DNA from: DASRAU01 sp035638075
GTDB taxonomy: Bacteria; Acidobacteriota; Polarisedimenticolia; Gp22-AA2
Assembly: GCA_035638075.1 (NCBI GenBank)
Contig: DASRAU010000016.1
Span: 62,001-126,000 of the forward strand
DNA: 64,000 bases
Direction of reading: 5' to 3'
A program made the translations under genes and the position numbers. Every line of letters starts with the position of its first letter. Position 1 is the stretch's first letter. The notes under the pieces are model-generated. The model was not told the DNA's origin and made no database searches. It worked only from the letters and a program-made list of their open reading frames with translations. Shown one piece after another: positions 1-9,115 of the stretch.

Positions 1-2
1 GG

Positions 3-155
3 CTAGAACAGCGTGTAGATGAAGGGGGCGATGGCGGAGCCCTGCGTCAGCACGATGAGGGCGCCGAGCAGGAGCAGGACGACCACGATCGGAAGCAGCC
101 AGAACTTCTTCCGCATCCGCATGAACGCCCAGAGCTCCTTGAGGAAATCGATCAC
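3..155 (-). CDS. SxtK-like small membrane protein (DUF5989 type)
   Basis: This is a 50-residue protein with one strongly hydrophobic segment (about residues 19-36) after a short basic, aromatic N-terminus (motif KELWAFMRMRKKFWLLP). The GTG start at 155 is chosen because the complementary strand carries AAGGAGG five bases upstream; longer readings in this frame are arginine-rich noise. Size, the single helix and the position directly after an SxtJ-like gene and a carbamoyltransferase match the SxtK/DUF5989 family, known from saxitoxin and polysaccharide clusters with no assigned biochemical role. It is probably an inner-membrane partner of the carbamoyltransferase. The family assignment is from pattern recognition, not a search. 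Confidence 0.75.
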   Translation of the reverse strand: MIDFLKELWAFMRMRKKFWLLPIVVVLLLLGALIVLTQGSAIAPFIYTLF

Positions 156-166
156 CGGAACCTCCT

Positions 167-565
167 TCAGAACTGCCGGCGCATGTGGTCGCCGGGACGA
201 GGCTCGCGCGGCACGCGGTAGCTCGGCGCCTGTTTGTCGAAGCTCCGCCGCATCGGATCGCGCCCGGACAGCCGCATGACGAAGCCCATCGGCGTGACCA
301 CGAGGTAGAAGACCAGGCTCAGCAGGATGCGCGAGTTGATCCAGCCGAGCGCGTGGCCGAGGGTCATCCAGCCGCGATACGGGTAGTGCAGCGCCGCGGG
401 CCACGCGAGCCCGAAGCCGGCGAGCAGCGCTCCCAGGACGAGGGCCCACAGGCGCACCGGGGCGCCGCGGAACACCCACGGCAGCACCCCGATGACGGCC
501 CAGATGCCGCCCGTGAGCAGGCCGAAGGAGCGCAGCTGGCGCGTCGTGACGGGTTCGTCGTTCAT
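167..565 (-). CDS. SxtJ-like membrane protein
   Basis: A 132-residue protein with three or four hydrophobic segments in the first 95 residues and a polar, arginine-rich tail. The central motif HYPYRGWMTLGHALGWINSR, followed by a second hydrophobic pair, is characteristic of SxtJ-family proteins that accompany NodU/CmcH carbamoyltransferases. The ATG at 565 is preceded by a GAGGGGG-type ribosome-binding site. It lies 13 bases after the carbamoyltransferase stop and 11 bases before the SxtK-like gene, so the three are almost certainly co-transcribed. The molecular function of SxtJ is unknown; a membrane scaffold for carbamoylation of a lipid-linked sugar is an inference. Confidence 0.8.
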   Translation of the reverse strand: MNDEPVTTRQLRSFGLLTGGIWAVIGVLPWVFRGAPVRLWALVLGALLAGFGLAWPAALHYPYRGWMTLGHALGWINSRILLSLVFYLVVTPMGFVMRLSGRDPMRRSFDKQAPSYRVPREPRPGDHMRRQF

Positions 566-578
566 TCGAGGATCCCCC

Positions 579-2429
579 TCAGTCGAGGGCGAACTCCTTG
601 CGCCAGTCCCCCTGGTCCTTGAAGGCGGGCTGCCGGTCCTTCATCAGCACGCAGTTCTCCAGGACCAGGACGTCCATTTCGGTGCGCATGAAACAACGAT
701 ACGCGTCGAGGGGCGTGCAGACGATCGGCTCGCCGCGCACGTTGAAGGACGTGTTGACGATGACGCCGTAGCCGGTCTTCTTCTCGAAAGCGCTCAGCAG
801 CCGGTGGTAGCGCGGATTGGTGTCCGCGTGCACGGTCTGGACGCGCGCGGAGTAGTCCACGTGGGTGATCGCCGGGATGTCGGAGCGCGGCACGTTGAGC
901 AGCTCGATGCCCCAGAGGGAGGCATGCTCGCCGGTCATCGGGACGCACCGCCCCTGCTTGACCTGCGCCACCAGCAGCATGTACGGGCTGTCGGTGTCCA
1001 TCTCGAAGAAATCGTTCACCCGCTCGCGCAGGACCGACGGCGCGAAGGGGCGGAACGACTCGCGGTACTTGATCTTGAGGTTCATCACCGACTGCATCTT
1101 CGTGTTGCGCGCGTCGCCGAGGATGCTGCGGCCGCCGAGGGCGCGCGGGCCGAACTCCATGCGCCCCTGCAGCCAGCCGATCACCTTCCCCGCCGCCATC
1201 TCGTCGGCGACCCGGTCGAACAGGGCGTCGTCGGAGAGCCGCTCGTACGGCGCGCCGAGGCCCTGGAGCGTCGTCTCGATCTCCTCGTTGCCGTACGCGG
1301 GGCCGAGATAGGCGCCGCGCATCGCGTCGGAGCCGTTGGGGACGTGGCGCGGCTGGCCGTCGAGCGCGTGCCAGGCCGACAGCGCCGCGCCGATCGCCCC
1401 GCCCGCGTCGCCGGCGGCCGGCTGGATCCAGATCCCCCTGAACGGCCCCTCGCGCAGCAGCCGTCCGTTGCCGACGCAGTTGAGCGCCACGCCCCCCGCG
1501 AGGCAGAGGTTCTCGGCGCCGGTCTCCTGGTGAAGGGTGCGCGACAGGCGCAGCATCACCTCCTCGGTCACCTCCTGCACCGAGCGGGCCAGGTCCATCT
1601 CGCGCTGCGTCAGCGTCGACTCGGGGTCGCGCGGCGGCCCGCCGAACAGGGCGTCGAACTTCCCGTTGGTCATGCGCAGGCCGGTGCAATAGGCGAAGTA
1701 GTCCATGTTCAGCCGGAAGGTGCCGTCCGGCTTGAGATCGATGAGGTGGTCGTAGATCGCCTGCACGTATTTCGGCCGGCCGTAGGGCGCGAGTCCCATG
1801 ACCTTGTATTCACCGGAGTTCACCTTGAAGCCGGTGAAGTAGGTGAACGCCGAGTAGAGCAGGCCGATGGAGTGCGGGAAATGGATCTCCCACAGCGGCT
1901 GGAGGCGGTTCCCCTCCCCCAGCCAGGCCGAGGTGGTCGCCCACTCCCCCACACCGTCGAGACACAGCACCGCCGCGCGCTCGAACGGCGAGACGTAGAA
2001 GGCGGAGGCGGCGTGCGATTCGTGGTGCTCGCCGAACAGGATCGGCGGTCTCGCCGCCTTGCCGTCGCCGTTGGCGCAGGCATCGATTTCCTTCCCGAGG
2101 AGTGATTTCAGGAACAGCTTCTCCTTCATCCACACCGGCATGGCGGCGACGAAGGAGCGCAGCCCGCGCGGCGAGAAGCCGAGATAGGTCTCGAGCAGAC
2201 GCTCGTACTTGACCAGCGGCTTGTCGTAGAAGGCGACGTAGCGCAGGTCCTGCAGCGACACGTTTCCCTCGCGCAGGCAGTACTTCACGGCGTTCACGGG
2301 GAAGCGGGCGTCGTGCTTCTTGCGCGTGAAGCGCTCCTCCTGCGCCGCCGCGACGAGGATGCCGTCGCGCAGCAGGCAGGCGGCGCTGTCGTGGTAGTAA
2401 GCGGAAATACCGAGGATGTGCCGGCTCAT
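579..2429 (-). CDS. NodU/CmcH-family carbamoyltransferase
   Basis: A 616-residue protein of the normal length for O-carbamoyltransferases (NodU, CmcH, TobZ, SxtI), which transfer a carbamoyl group from carbamoyl phosphate via carbamoyl-AMP to a hydroxyl. The N-terminus (GISAYYHDSAACLL) and the metal/nucleotide motif HHESHAASAF near residues 135-144 mark the Kae1-like domain. The motif FGPRALGGRSILGDARN near residues 425-441 and the region after it mark the YrdC-like C-terminal domain. Here the likely substrate is a sugar of the surface polysaccharide. It heads a three-gene operon with SxtJ- and SxtK-like genes. No Shine-Dalgarno sequence is seen before the ATG; a TAGGAT element lies nine bases upstream, so the mRNA may be leaderless. 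Confidence 0.93.
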   Translation of the reverse strand: MSRHILGISAYYHDSAACLLRDGILVAAAQEERFTRKKHDARFPVNAVKYCLREGNVSLQDLRYVAFYDKPLVKYERLLETYLGFSPRGLRSFVAAMPVWMKEKLFLKSLLGKEIDACANGDGKAARPPILFGEHHESHAASAFYVSPFERAAVLCLDGVGEWATTSAWLGEGNRLQPLWEIHFPHSIGLLYSAFTYFTGFKVNSGEYKVMGLAPYGRPKYVQAIYDHLIDLKPDGTFRLNMDYFAYCTGLRMTNGKFDALFGGPPRDPESTLTQREMDLARSVQEVTEEVMLRLSRTLHQETGAENLCLAGGVALNCVGNGRLLREGPFRGIWIQPAAGDAGGAIGAALSAWHALDGQPRHVPNGSDAMRGAYLGPAYGNEEIETTLQGLGAPYERLSDDALFDRVADEMAAGKVIGWLQGRMEFGPRALGGRSILGDARNTKMQSVMNLKIKYRESFRPFAPSVLRERVNDFFEMDTDSPYMLLVAQVKQGRCVPMTGEHASLWGIELLNVPRSDIPAITHVDYSARVQTVHADTNPRYHRLLSAFEKKTGYGVIVNTSFNVRGEPIVCTPLDAYRCFMRTEMDVLVLENCVLMKDRQPAFKDQGDWRKEFALD

Positions 2430-2438
2430 GGACGAGGG

Positions 2439-2444
2439 ATCCTA
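2439..2444 (-). promoter_or_regulatory. Candidate -10 element of the carbamoyltransferase operon
   Basis: TAGGAT on the minus strand lies nine bases before the ATG at 2429. Transcription would start within about three bases of the start codon. No convincing -35 box was found, so this is weak on its own. Confidence 0.3.
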
Positions 2445-2496
2445 TCCTCGCCGGCCGGGAAAGTCGCGAACCCGTCAGCCCGGGAAGGATTCGGGC

Positions 2497-5034
2497 TCAG
2501 GGCTTGGGGGAATTCGCCCCGGAGGGAGCGTGGTCCCTGGCCCGGCCGGTTCCGTCTTTCCTGCCCGGCGGGGAGGTGGCGTGGCCGTTGGCGGTGCGCA
2601 CGGCCGGGCCGGACCGCTCGGACGTCCCGTCCCGGTGCAGCACCTCGAGATAGAAGGCCCGTCCCTGCGGAGGCCGGGGCAGTGACACCTCGTACCGGCT
2701 GCCGAGGCCCGTCTCGCATTCCCGGCAATCGACGCGCAGCGATGCCACCTCGGCGATTCCCGACCGATCGATCGCCAGCAGACGGAATCCGGTCAGATCC
2801 CGTTCGGAGAGCGTGCGCCAGGAGATCGTGACGCCGGCGGGGGATCCGCCGGGGCGCACCGCGAAATCGGTCAGGATCGGCGATGCGGCCGCCGCGGCGC
2901 TTTCGTTGAGCAGGACGGCGACGCCTTCGGGCAGGATCTCGGCGATGTCCTTCCGCCCGTCGCCGTCGAAATCCGCCACCGCGATGTCGCGCGGCGAGGC
3001 GCCGGCGCCGTAGACGTTCACCGGGACGAAACTGCCCGTGGCCTCGCCGGCGAGGACGGAGACGTTCGCGGAGTCACGGTTCGCCGTGACGATCTCGGCC
3101 CGGCCGTCCCCGTCGAGATCGTCCACCGCGACCGCCCAGGGTGCGCTGCCCCGGGCCGGGATCACCTGCGTGGAGAAAAGACCATCGCCGAGGCTGCGGA
3201 CGACGACGACGCGCCGGCCGCGCCCGAACCCGACCACGACGTCGCTTCGCCCATCCCCGTCCAGGTCGCGCGAGGCGATCGCCGTCGGGAACATGCCGAC
3301 CGGAAGGAACCATCCCTCGTCGAACGTGCCGTCTCCGTGACCCCGGAACCAGGTGAGATTGTCGTCGCCGAAGTTCAGCACCAGGATGTCGTTCCGGCCG
3401 TCACCGTCCACGTCCGCAATGGCGACCGAGTTCGGAGCGACGCCGGCCCTGAGTCGCGTCTCGGGGCCGAAGGTCCCATCTCCCCGCCCGGGCAGGACCG
3501 CGACATCGTGCAGATCCCCCGTCGCCACCACCAGGTCGGGCCAGCGGTCACCGTCGAGCCGTCCCGCGGCCAGCGCGCGGGGATGCTCCACCGTCGCGGC
3601 CGAAAAGGCCAGGGCGAAGGTGCCGTCGCCGCGTCCGAGACGCACCGAGAGCTGGCTGGCGGTGTTGTGCGTTTCCACGAGATCCGGGCGACCGTCGAGA
3701 TCGAGATCGGCCGTGATGATGCGGCCGAAGCCGCCGCCCGAGGCGATCGGCTGCGAGCCCCGGAAGGACCCGTCCCCCCGGCCGCGCAGCAGCAGGAGAT
3801 CGCCGTGCACGCTGTCGAGGACCGCGATGTCCCGGCGACCATCCATGTCGAAATCCGCGACCGCCATCGACCGGCCATCCTCCGATCCGGAGAGGACCGG
3901 GCCGAGGCACGACCCATCCTCGCGGCCGAGCAGGACACCCACGTCATCCACGCCCTCGAAGGGAGGATCGCCGTTGGCATTCGCGAACGCGAGGTCGGTG
4001 GCGCCGTCACGATCGAGGTCGCCCGCGACGATGGCCGCCGGTCCGTTGAGTCCTCCGCAGAACCGCGGCGCCTCGAAGGTCCCGTTCCCCCGGCCGTACA
4101 GGACCACCGCCCGGCCGGCCGCGACGACGAGATCGGGCGCGGTGCCGGGATCGAGGAAGGCGACCTCCATCGCGGCCGGCAGGCCGACCTCGGCGAGGGT
4201 GCGGGCCGGACCGAGCGTGCCGTCCCCGCGGCCGGCGAGCATGAGGACGGCCCCGCTCTGCAGCGCCACGGCCAGGTCCGCCCGGCCGTCCCGATCGAAA
4301 TCCGCGGCCCGGACCACGACCGGCGGCGCCGGCATCGTGGTCCGCACCTCGGGGAAGAAGGTGCCGTCGCCTCGGTTGCGCAGGAAGGCGAGCTGCTCGG
4401 AGACCCACAGGGCGACGACGAGGTCGACATGCCCGTCGTGGTCGAGATCGACCGGGGCGATCGACAGCGGGCCGGTGCCCAGCGCCAGACGCCGCTCGGG
4501 AGCGAATCCGCCTCCGGCGGCACCGGGCAGGATGGAGAGGTCGTCGGAATAGGCGTTGGCGGTGACAAGGTCGGCGCGACCGTCGCCGTCGACGTCGGCC
4601 ATCGCCAGGGCCAGGGGACCCGATCCGGTCGGGAAACGCTGCGGCGCGGCGAAGGTGCCGTCGCCGCGACCCGCGAACACGGTCACCTCGTCCGAACCGC
4701 CGTTGGCCGCCGCCAGGTCGAGCCGGCCGTCACCGTCGAAATCCGCCGCCAGGACGGCCGACGGGTCGCCCCCCGAGGCGATCCGCAGCGCCGGCGCGAA
4801 GTCGTCGCCGCCGCGACCGAGGAGCACCGCCACGTCGCCGCTCAGCTCGTTGACGCTGGCGAGGTCGAGCCGCCCGTCGCCGTTGAAATCGCCGGACGCG
4901 AGGCCCACGGGTCTCGCCCCCGCCTCGTGCTGGCGCCCCTCGAAGCGCGGCGCCGCGACCACCGGGATGGTCCATGGGAGTGCGAGGCCCGCCAGCAGGG
5001 CGGCAAGGACGTGGCGACGTCGGACTGGGGGCAA
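2497..5034 (-). CDS. Secreted FG-GAP/VCBS repeat protein
   Basis: An 845-residue exported protein. A TTG start at 5034 is chosen because GAAGGAG lies six bases upstream and a signal peptide follows at once (RRRH, then a hydrophobic stretch ending near VVAA, residue 28). About thirteen repeats of 45-50 residues carry the calcium-binding loop D-x-D-x-DGR-x-D (for example ADFDGDGRLDL, ADVDGDGRNDI). They fit an FG-GAP/VCBS beta-propeller, probably two propellers in tandem. The last 130 residues form an Ig-like domain (ISWRTLSERDLTGF) and a disordered, basic tail. Such proteins are secreted or surface-attached in Acidobacteriota and relatives; the ligand is unknown. It ends 67 bases before the carbamoyltransferase gene. 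Confidence 0.9.
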   Translation of the reverse strand: MPPVRRRHVLAALLAGLALPWTIPVVAAPRFEGRQHEAGARPVGLASGDFNGDGRLDLASVNELSGDVAVLLGRGGDDFAPALRIASGGDPSAVLAADFDGDGRLDLAAANGGSDEVTVFAGRGDGTFAAPQRFPTGSGPLALAMADVDGDGRADLVTANAYSDDLSILPGAAGGGFAPERRLALGTGPLSIAPVDLDHDGHVDLVVALWVSEQLAFLRNRGDGTFFPEVRTTMPAPPVVVRAADFDRDGRADLAVALQSGAVLMLAGRGDGTLGPARTLAEVGLPAAMEVAFLDPGTAPDLVVAAGRAVVLYGRGNGTFEAPRFCGGLNGPAAIVAGDLDRDGATDLAFANANGDPPFEGVDDVGVLLGREDGSCLGPVLSGSEDGRSMAVADFDMDGRRDIAVLDSVHGDLLLLRGRGDGSFRGSQPIASGGGFGRIITADLDLDGRPDLVETHNTASQLSVRLGRGDGTFALAFSAATVEHPRALAAGRLDGDRWPDLVVATGDLHDVAVLPGRGDGTFGPETRLRAGVAPNSVAIADVDGDGRNDILVLNFGDDNLTWFRGHGDGTFDEGWFLPVGMFPTAIASRDLDGDGRSDVVVGFGRGRRVVVVRSLGDGLFSTQVIPARGSAPWAVAVDDLDGDGRAEIVTANRDSANVSVLAGEATGSFVPVNVYGAGASPRDIAVADFDGDGRKDIAEILPEGVAVLLNESAAAAASPILTDFAVRPGGSPAGVTISWRTLSERDLTGFRLLAIDRSGIAEVASLRVDCRECETGLGSRYEVSLPRPPQGRAFYLEVLHRDGTSERSGPAVRTANGHATSPPGRKDGTGRARDHAPSGANSPKP

Positions 5035-5078
5035 CGGGGCTCCTTCGGCGGCCGGCCGCGTTTCGCCAGCGGGCCCGG

Positions 5079-5084
5079 AATATA
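5079..5084 (-). promoter_or_regulatory. Candidate -10 element of the FG-GAP gene
   Basis: A perfect TATATT on the minus strand in otherwise GC-rich DNA, 44 bases before the TTG start at 5034. No good -35 box lies at 16-18 bases. Confidence 0.4.
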
Positions 5085-5220
5085 CCCCGAAGCGTGGTCG
5101 TGTCTCGTGTCAGTTTCGTCAGCGGACGGATGACGATCCGGTCACCGCGGCTCCGGGCCCGTTCAAGCGGTCGAGGCGACGCGAGGACGGTGACGCGGCC
5201 ACGGACCGCGGAGGCGCTGG

Positions 5221-5226
5221 TAGAAT
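5221..5226 (+). promoter_or_regulatory. Candidate -10 element directly before the CapK-like gene
   Basis: TAGAAT lies eight bases before the GTG start at 5235, so transcription would begin at or next to the start codon. No Shine-Dalgarno sequence is present, which fits a leaderless mRNA. No -35 match was seen. Confidence 0.35.
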
Positions 5227-5234
5227 GCGCCGCC

Positions 5235-6641
5235 GTGCCCCTCCAACGCGCCTGGCGCGCCTTCAAGTGGGAGCTTCTCGCCCGTCACGATCGGTATCCC
5301 GATTTCGCAACCGACCGGCAGCTCCAGCGCCAGGAGCGCTTCACAGCCGGGCAGCTCCAGGGGCTGCGCCGCGAGAAAACCCGGGCCCTGGTGCGGGACT
5401 GCCTCGCCTCGATCCCGTACTACGGCGACCTGATGCGCGCCGCGGGGATCACCCCGGAGCGGGTCGAGGGCCCCGAGGATCTCGAGCGCCTGCCGCTCCT
5501 CAACAAGGAGATCGTCCGCCGCGAGAAGGAGCGCATGCTCAACCGGGCGGCGCGTCCGGAGGAATTCCACCCGCACACCACCGCCGGCTCGACCGGCTCG
5601 GGCCTCGATTTCTATCGCGGTTACGACTACGAGCGCATCGCGGTGGCCGGCGGGAACCTCAGGGCCTGGCGGCGCATGGGCTGGCGCCCGGGCGACCCGC
5701 TCGGCCAGTTCTGGATGACGCACGGGGACGAGCTCCCCAAGGTCTCCGGCTTCGGCCGCCTGCGCCGGGCGGCGCGGCGCTGGCTCGAGCCGCCGGGCGA
5801 GATGTATGACCCGTTCGACAACTCGCCCGCGGTGTTCGACGGCTGGATCGAGCGCATCCGCGCCCACGGCCCCGACTACTTCTACGGCTATGGCTCGGTC
5901 ATCACGCTGCTCGCCTATCACCTGAAGAACCGCGGCCAGACGCTGGACCGGATTCGCGGCATCGCCACCACCGCCGAGGCGCTCCTGCCCCACGCCCGCG
6001 CGGTGCTCCAGCAGGTCCTGCCGCGCGCCACCATCATCGACGTCTACGGCAGCCGCGAGGTGCCGGGGGTCTCGTGCCAGTGCCGGCTCGGCGTGATGCA
6101 CCTCAACAGCGACCTCGTCCACGTCGAGTTCCTGCCGGACCCGCGATCCCAGGGGGGATCCCGCATGGTTCTCACGGCTCTCGACAACCGCATCTTCCCG
6201 TTCATCCGTTACGACATCCAGGACGAGGGACGGCCGGCGGACCAGCCGTGCGGCTGCGGTCTGCCGTTCCCCCCCTACCGTTTCGGGCCGGGGCGCATCA
6301 TCGATTCCTTCATCCTGCCGGATGGCCGCATCCTGTACAGCGGGCCGTTCGAGGACCTGATGTTCGAGGTCCCCGCCGTGAGGCGCTACCAGTTCCTTCA
6401 GAAGACCGTGGACCAGGTCACGCTCCTCGTCGTGCCCGACGTCCTGTTCGGGGACGAATCGCGCGCTGCACTTCAGAAGACGCGCCTCAAGGGCGCGGAG
6501 ATGTTCGGCCCCGGCGTGAAGTTCGAGGTGCAGCTGGTGGACGGGATCCCGCTCACCCGCTCGGGCAAGCACCTGTACATGGTGTCGCTGGTGCGGAATC
6601 CCCTGCTGGAGCGCGGGAACGAATCGGTTCCGCTGCTCTGA
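5235..6641 (+). CDS. CapK/PaaK-like adenylate-forming enzyme
   Basis: A 468-residue protein of the phenylacetate-CoA ligase-like (CapK) branch of ANL adenylating enzymes. It shows the phosphate-binding signature TTAGSTGSGLDFYRG (about residues 115-129), the region YGYGSVITLLAYHLK, the motif TTAEALLP and the motif DVYGSRE that precedes the hinge. A CQCRLG segment and a CGCGLPFPPYRFGPGRI segment flank the C-terminal part. GTG 5235 is preferred over an upstream ATG at 5130, since the extra 35 residues are arginine-rich and unlike any family member. CapK proteins occur in capsule loci, but their substrate is unresolved. Here it may activate an acyl group that decorates the polysaccharide, an inference from context. 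Confidence 0.85.
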   Translation: MPLQRAWRAFKWELLARHDRYPDFATDRQLQRQERFTAGQLQGLRREKTRALVRDCLASIPYYGDLMRAAGITPERVEGPEDLERLPLLNKEIVRREKERMLNRAARPEEFHPHTTAGSTGSGLDFYRGYDYERIAVAGGNLRAWRRMGWRPGDPLGQFWMTHGDELPKVSGFGRLRRAARRWLEPPGEMYDPFDNSPAVFDGWIERIRAHGPDYFYGYGSVITLLAYHLKNRGQTLDRIRGIATTAEALLPHARAVLQQVLPRATIIDVYGSREVPGVSCQCRLGVMHLNSDLVHVEFLPDPRSQGGSRMVLTALDNRIFPFIRYDIQDEGRPADQPCGCGLPFPPYRFGPGRIIDSFILPDGRILYSGPFEDLMFEVPAVRRYQFLQKTVDQVTLLVVPDVLFGDESRAALQKTRLKGAEMFGPGVKFEVQLVDGIPLTRSGKHLYMVSLVRNPLLERGNESVPLL

Positions 6642-6654
6642 CGGCGCGCGGAGT

Positions 6655-8802
6655 CTACTGGGTCCGGACGCCGGTCGGAGCGGCCGGGGGCGAGCGATCG
6701 ATGACCACGGTGTTGCCCGCGGTGATCGTCTGGCCCTTGTTCCCGCTGGCATCCACCAGACTCAGGGCGGGCAGCGTGAAGGAGCCGTTCCCCTCGGCGA
6801 TGTTCGTTCCGACCGTGAGCGACGCGGTGAACACCGTCCCCGGGACCGACCCGGTCAGGGTCACCATCGTCGTGCCGCCCGCGCTGTCGGTGAACGTCAG
6901 CGGGGTCGGGAGGCTGACCACCGATGCCGACGCGGTGAGCGTCAGGGCATAGGTGCCGGCCTTGAGCAGGTAGACGCCGTTGAGCGAAGGGGCCGGCTGT
7001 CCGCCCGAGGTCACCGACAGGGTCGCCGTCACGCCCCCGCCGCCGACCTCGTCGGCGCCGATGTCGATGGGCGGCGCGCCGCGCGGCGCCTTGTCGATGT
7101 CGTCCGCAGGTCCGGTCGTCCCCGCGTTGCGGTTCGCGGTGTCGGTCGCGGGGAGGTGCAGGTCCCAGTCCTTCACCGGCGTGCCGCTGGACCGGACGAA
7201 GGTGGTCGCCTGGCACTTGTTGCCGCTCTGGTAGCCGGGGACCTGGGCGCAGGAATAGCTCGTGCCGCTGACCCGCATCACCGGATCCCCCTGCCCGCCG
7301 TGGTGCAGGTTGTTGTTCGACACGGTCGTTCCGGCGGCGTTCGAGGCAATGGTCAGCTCAGGGTTGTTGGTGTTCCCCTTCCCCGCCTTGACGACCAGGT
7401 TGTTGCGCACCGTGTACGCCACGCCGGCGACGGTGCCGTCGAGATAGATCCCGTTGGCGGTGTCGTACAGGGTGTTGTTCTGGACCGTCACCTCGCTGCG
7501 GTTCGTCCGGATGCCGATGCCGGCGGCGCATTCCGGCTCGCTGGCCCACGAGAGGTGGTGCCAGATGAAGTTGTTCTCGATCACCGTGTTGATCGACTCG
7601 GTGTTGTTGGTCGCCGTGATGTTGAGGGCGCAGTAGAAATAGCCCACCAGCGAGCCGCCGTACTGGCCGTCGACGCTGCCGTAGATGCGGTTGCGGCGGA
7701 TGGTCACGTTCTTGGTCTTGCCGGCGGAGGCCGGGCCGTTGTTCCCGTCGTTGATGGTGATGCCGGTGCGGCACCGCCCGTCGGACTCGACCTTCCAGTC
7801 CCCCGCGCAGGCGACGATGTTGTCCTCGATGACGACGTTCTGCATGTCGTCTTCCATGCTGATGCCGTCCATGAAGTCGTGGAGGTAGTTGCCGCGCCAG
7901 GTGATGTTGCGGCTCTGGAACTCGTTGTCCACGATCGTCACGTTGTAGTATTCGTTGTTCTCCACGAGGATCGACCCGCTCGACGGGTTGACCGTGACGC
8001 GGTGCACGAAGCCGCAGATGTGGTGGAACCGGCTGTTCTTGATCGTCAGCGGCCCCTGCAGGTCGGCGACCTTGAAGACGTAGCCACCGCCCTGGTCGTC
8101 ACAGCCGGCGGCGGCGACGGTGCCGCCGTTCCACATCTTGGCGTCGAAGTAGCGCACCTCGATGTTGTCGAAGGTCCAGTTGGCGGGGTTGTTGTTGATG
8201 TAGAACACCGCCTCCTGCAGCTTCTCGACGATGAAGTTCTTCCAGACGTACCACTGGCGGTTGGAACCCGCGTTGGTGACGTCGGTGATCATCGTGTCCG
8301 GCTCGCCCGCCTCGGGGATGCCATTGCCGTTGGTGTCGCCGCTCAGGATCACGGTCTCGCCCGGGTACCCGGAGATGGTGATCGGCGCGCTCGCGGTCCC
8401 GGAGACCACCGGCGAGAAGACGTAGGTCCAGCTGTTGGAGGTCGCCGTCCCGGCGACCGCGAGGTTGTAGGTCCCGGTGCCGGTCCCGTCGCAGGCCCCG
8501 GCGCAGAGATAGATGGTGTCCCCCGGCCCCACGTCCGGCGCGGCGCCGTCCATGAGGTACTTGAACGAGGTCTTGTTCCCGTTCCCGGCCGGATCGAGGC
8601 AGTAGGGGTTCGCCTGGGTCCCGGCGCCTCCGGTGGCGCAATTCGAGAAGTAGTAGGTGGCGGCTTCGGCCGGAGGGGCCGCCAGCACGGCGCCGAAGAG
8701 GAACCCCGCGGCGAGAAGAAAGCGTGACGCGACGCGCCGGCGCGAATCGCGAACATTCGCGGTCGGGCGTCTTCGCGAGCCTCCGAGCGCACGAGGCATC
8801 AT
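6655..8802 (-). CDS. Secreted right-handed beta-helix protein
   Basis: A 715-residue secreted protein. ATG 8802 (followed by a second ATG) is chosen because AAGGGGGG lies upstream and the RRR-rich n-region and hydrophobic core of a signal peptide follow, with cleavage predicted near EAA|TYYF (about residue 47). The next 480 residues contain repeated short units of the parallel beta-helix type (for example NVTIRRNRIYG, NVVIEDNIVAC, VTVQNNTLYDTANGIY), rich in stacked Asn and aromatic residues. The C-terminal 120 residues resemble an Ig-like domain ending in an APTGV motif. The fold is that of pectate-lyase-like carbohydrate-active or adhesive proteins. No catalytic assignment is possible. It converges on the CapK gene with a 13-base gap. 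Confidence 0.88.
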   Translation of the reverse strand: MMPRALGGSRRRPTANVRDSRRRVASRFLLAAGFLFGAVLAAPPAEAATYYFSNCATGGAGTQANPYCLDPAGNGNKTSFKYLMDGAAPDVGPGDTIYLCAGACDGTGTGTYNLAVAGTATSNSWTYVFSPVVSGTASAPITISGYPGETVILSGDTNGNGIPEAGEPDTMITDVTNAGSNRQWYVWKNFIVEKLQEAVFYINNNPANWTFDNIEVRYFDAKMWNGGTVAAAGCDDQGGGYVFKVADLQGPLTIKNSRFHHICGFVHRVTVNPSSGSILVENNEYYNVTIVDNEFQSRNITWRGNYLHDFMDGISMEDDMQNVVIEDNIVACAGDWKVESDGRCRTGITINDGNNGPASAGKTKNVTIRRNRIYGSVDGQYGGSLVGYFYCALNITATNNTESINTVIENNFIWHHLSWASEPECAAGIGIRTNRSEVTVQNNTLYDTANGIYLDGTVAGVAYTVRNNLVVKAGKGNTNNPELTIASNAAGTTVSNNNLHHGGQGDPVMRVSGTSYSCAQVPGYQSGNKCQATTFVRSSGTPVKDWDLHLPATDTANRNAGTTGPADDIDKAPRGAPPIDIGADEVGGGGVTATLSVTSGGQPAPSLNGVYLLKAGTYALTLTASASVVSLPTPLTFTDSAGGTTMVTLTGSVPGTVFTASLTVGTNIAEGNGSFTLPALSLVDASGNKGQTITAGNTVVIDRSPPAAPTGVRTQ

Positions 8803-9115
8803 CGGCTGGTCCCCCCCTTGCGAGCTGACGGTCCAAGATCCGGCGCGGCCGCTGTCCCGAGAGCCGGACACTCCCACCCGTGATTCTGCGACGTCGTCAT
8901 GCACGAGCGAGAAGCATGCCACGTCCCCGGAGGCGCTGTCACTTCGACTTGCGTCGCGGCCGGACCCACGGGTCGCAGCGGAGCGCACGAAAGCGTGATC
9001 CGGATGACGGAACCGCGCGGTCGCCGTGTCCCACGGAGATGCCGATCCCTTGACCGTTCCCTGCAATAGCCCGATGATTCAACCGATTGCAGGGGGGCCG
9101 GGCGCCGATGTCAGG
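8803..9115. promoter_or_regulatory. Divergent intergenic region, 313 bases
   Basis: This gap separates the minus-strand beta-helix gene from the plus-strand polysaccharide operon. On the plus strand, TTGACC at 9050-9055 and GATGAT at 9073-9078 are 17 bases apart and would start transcription near 9085, which fits the ATG at 9116. No strong -10 was seen for the minus strand. No convincing small gene or RNA was recognised. Confidence 0.35.
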
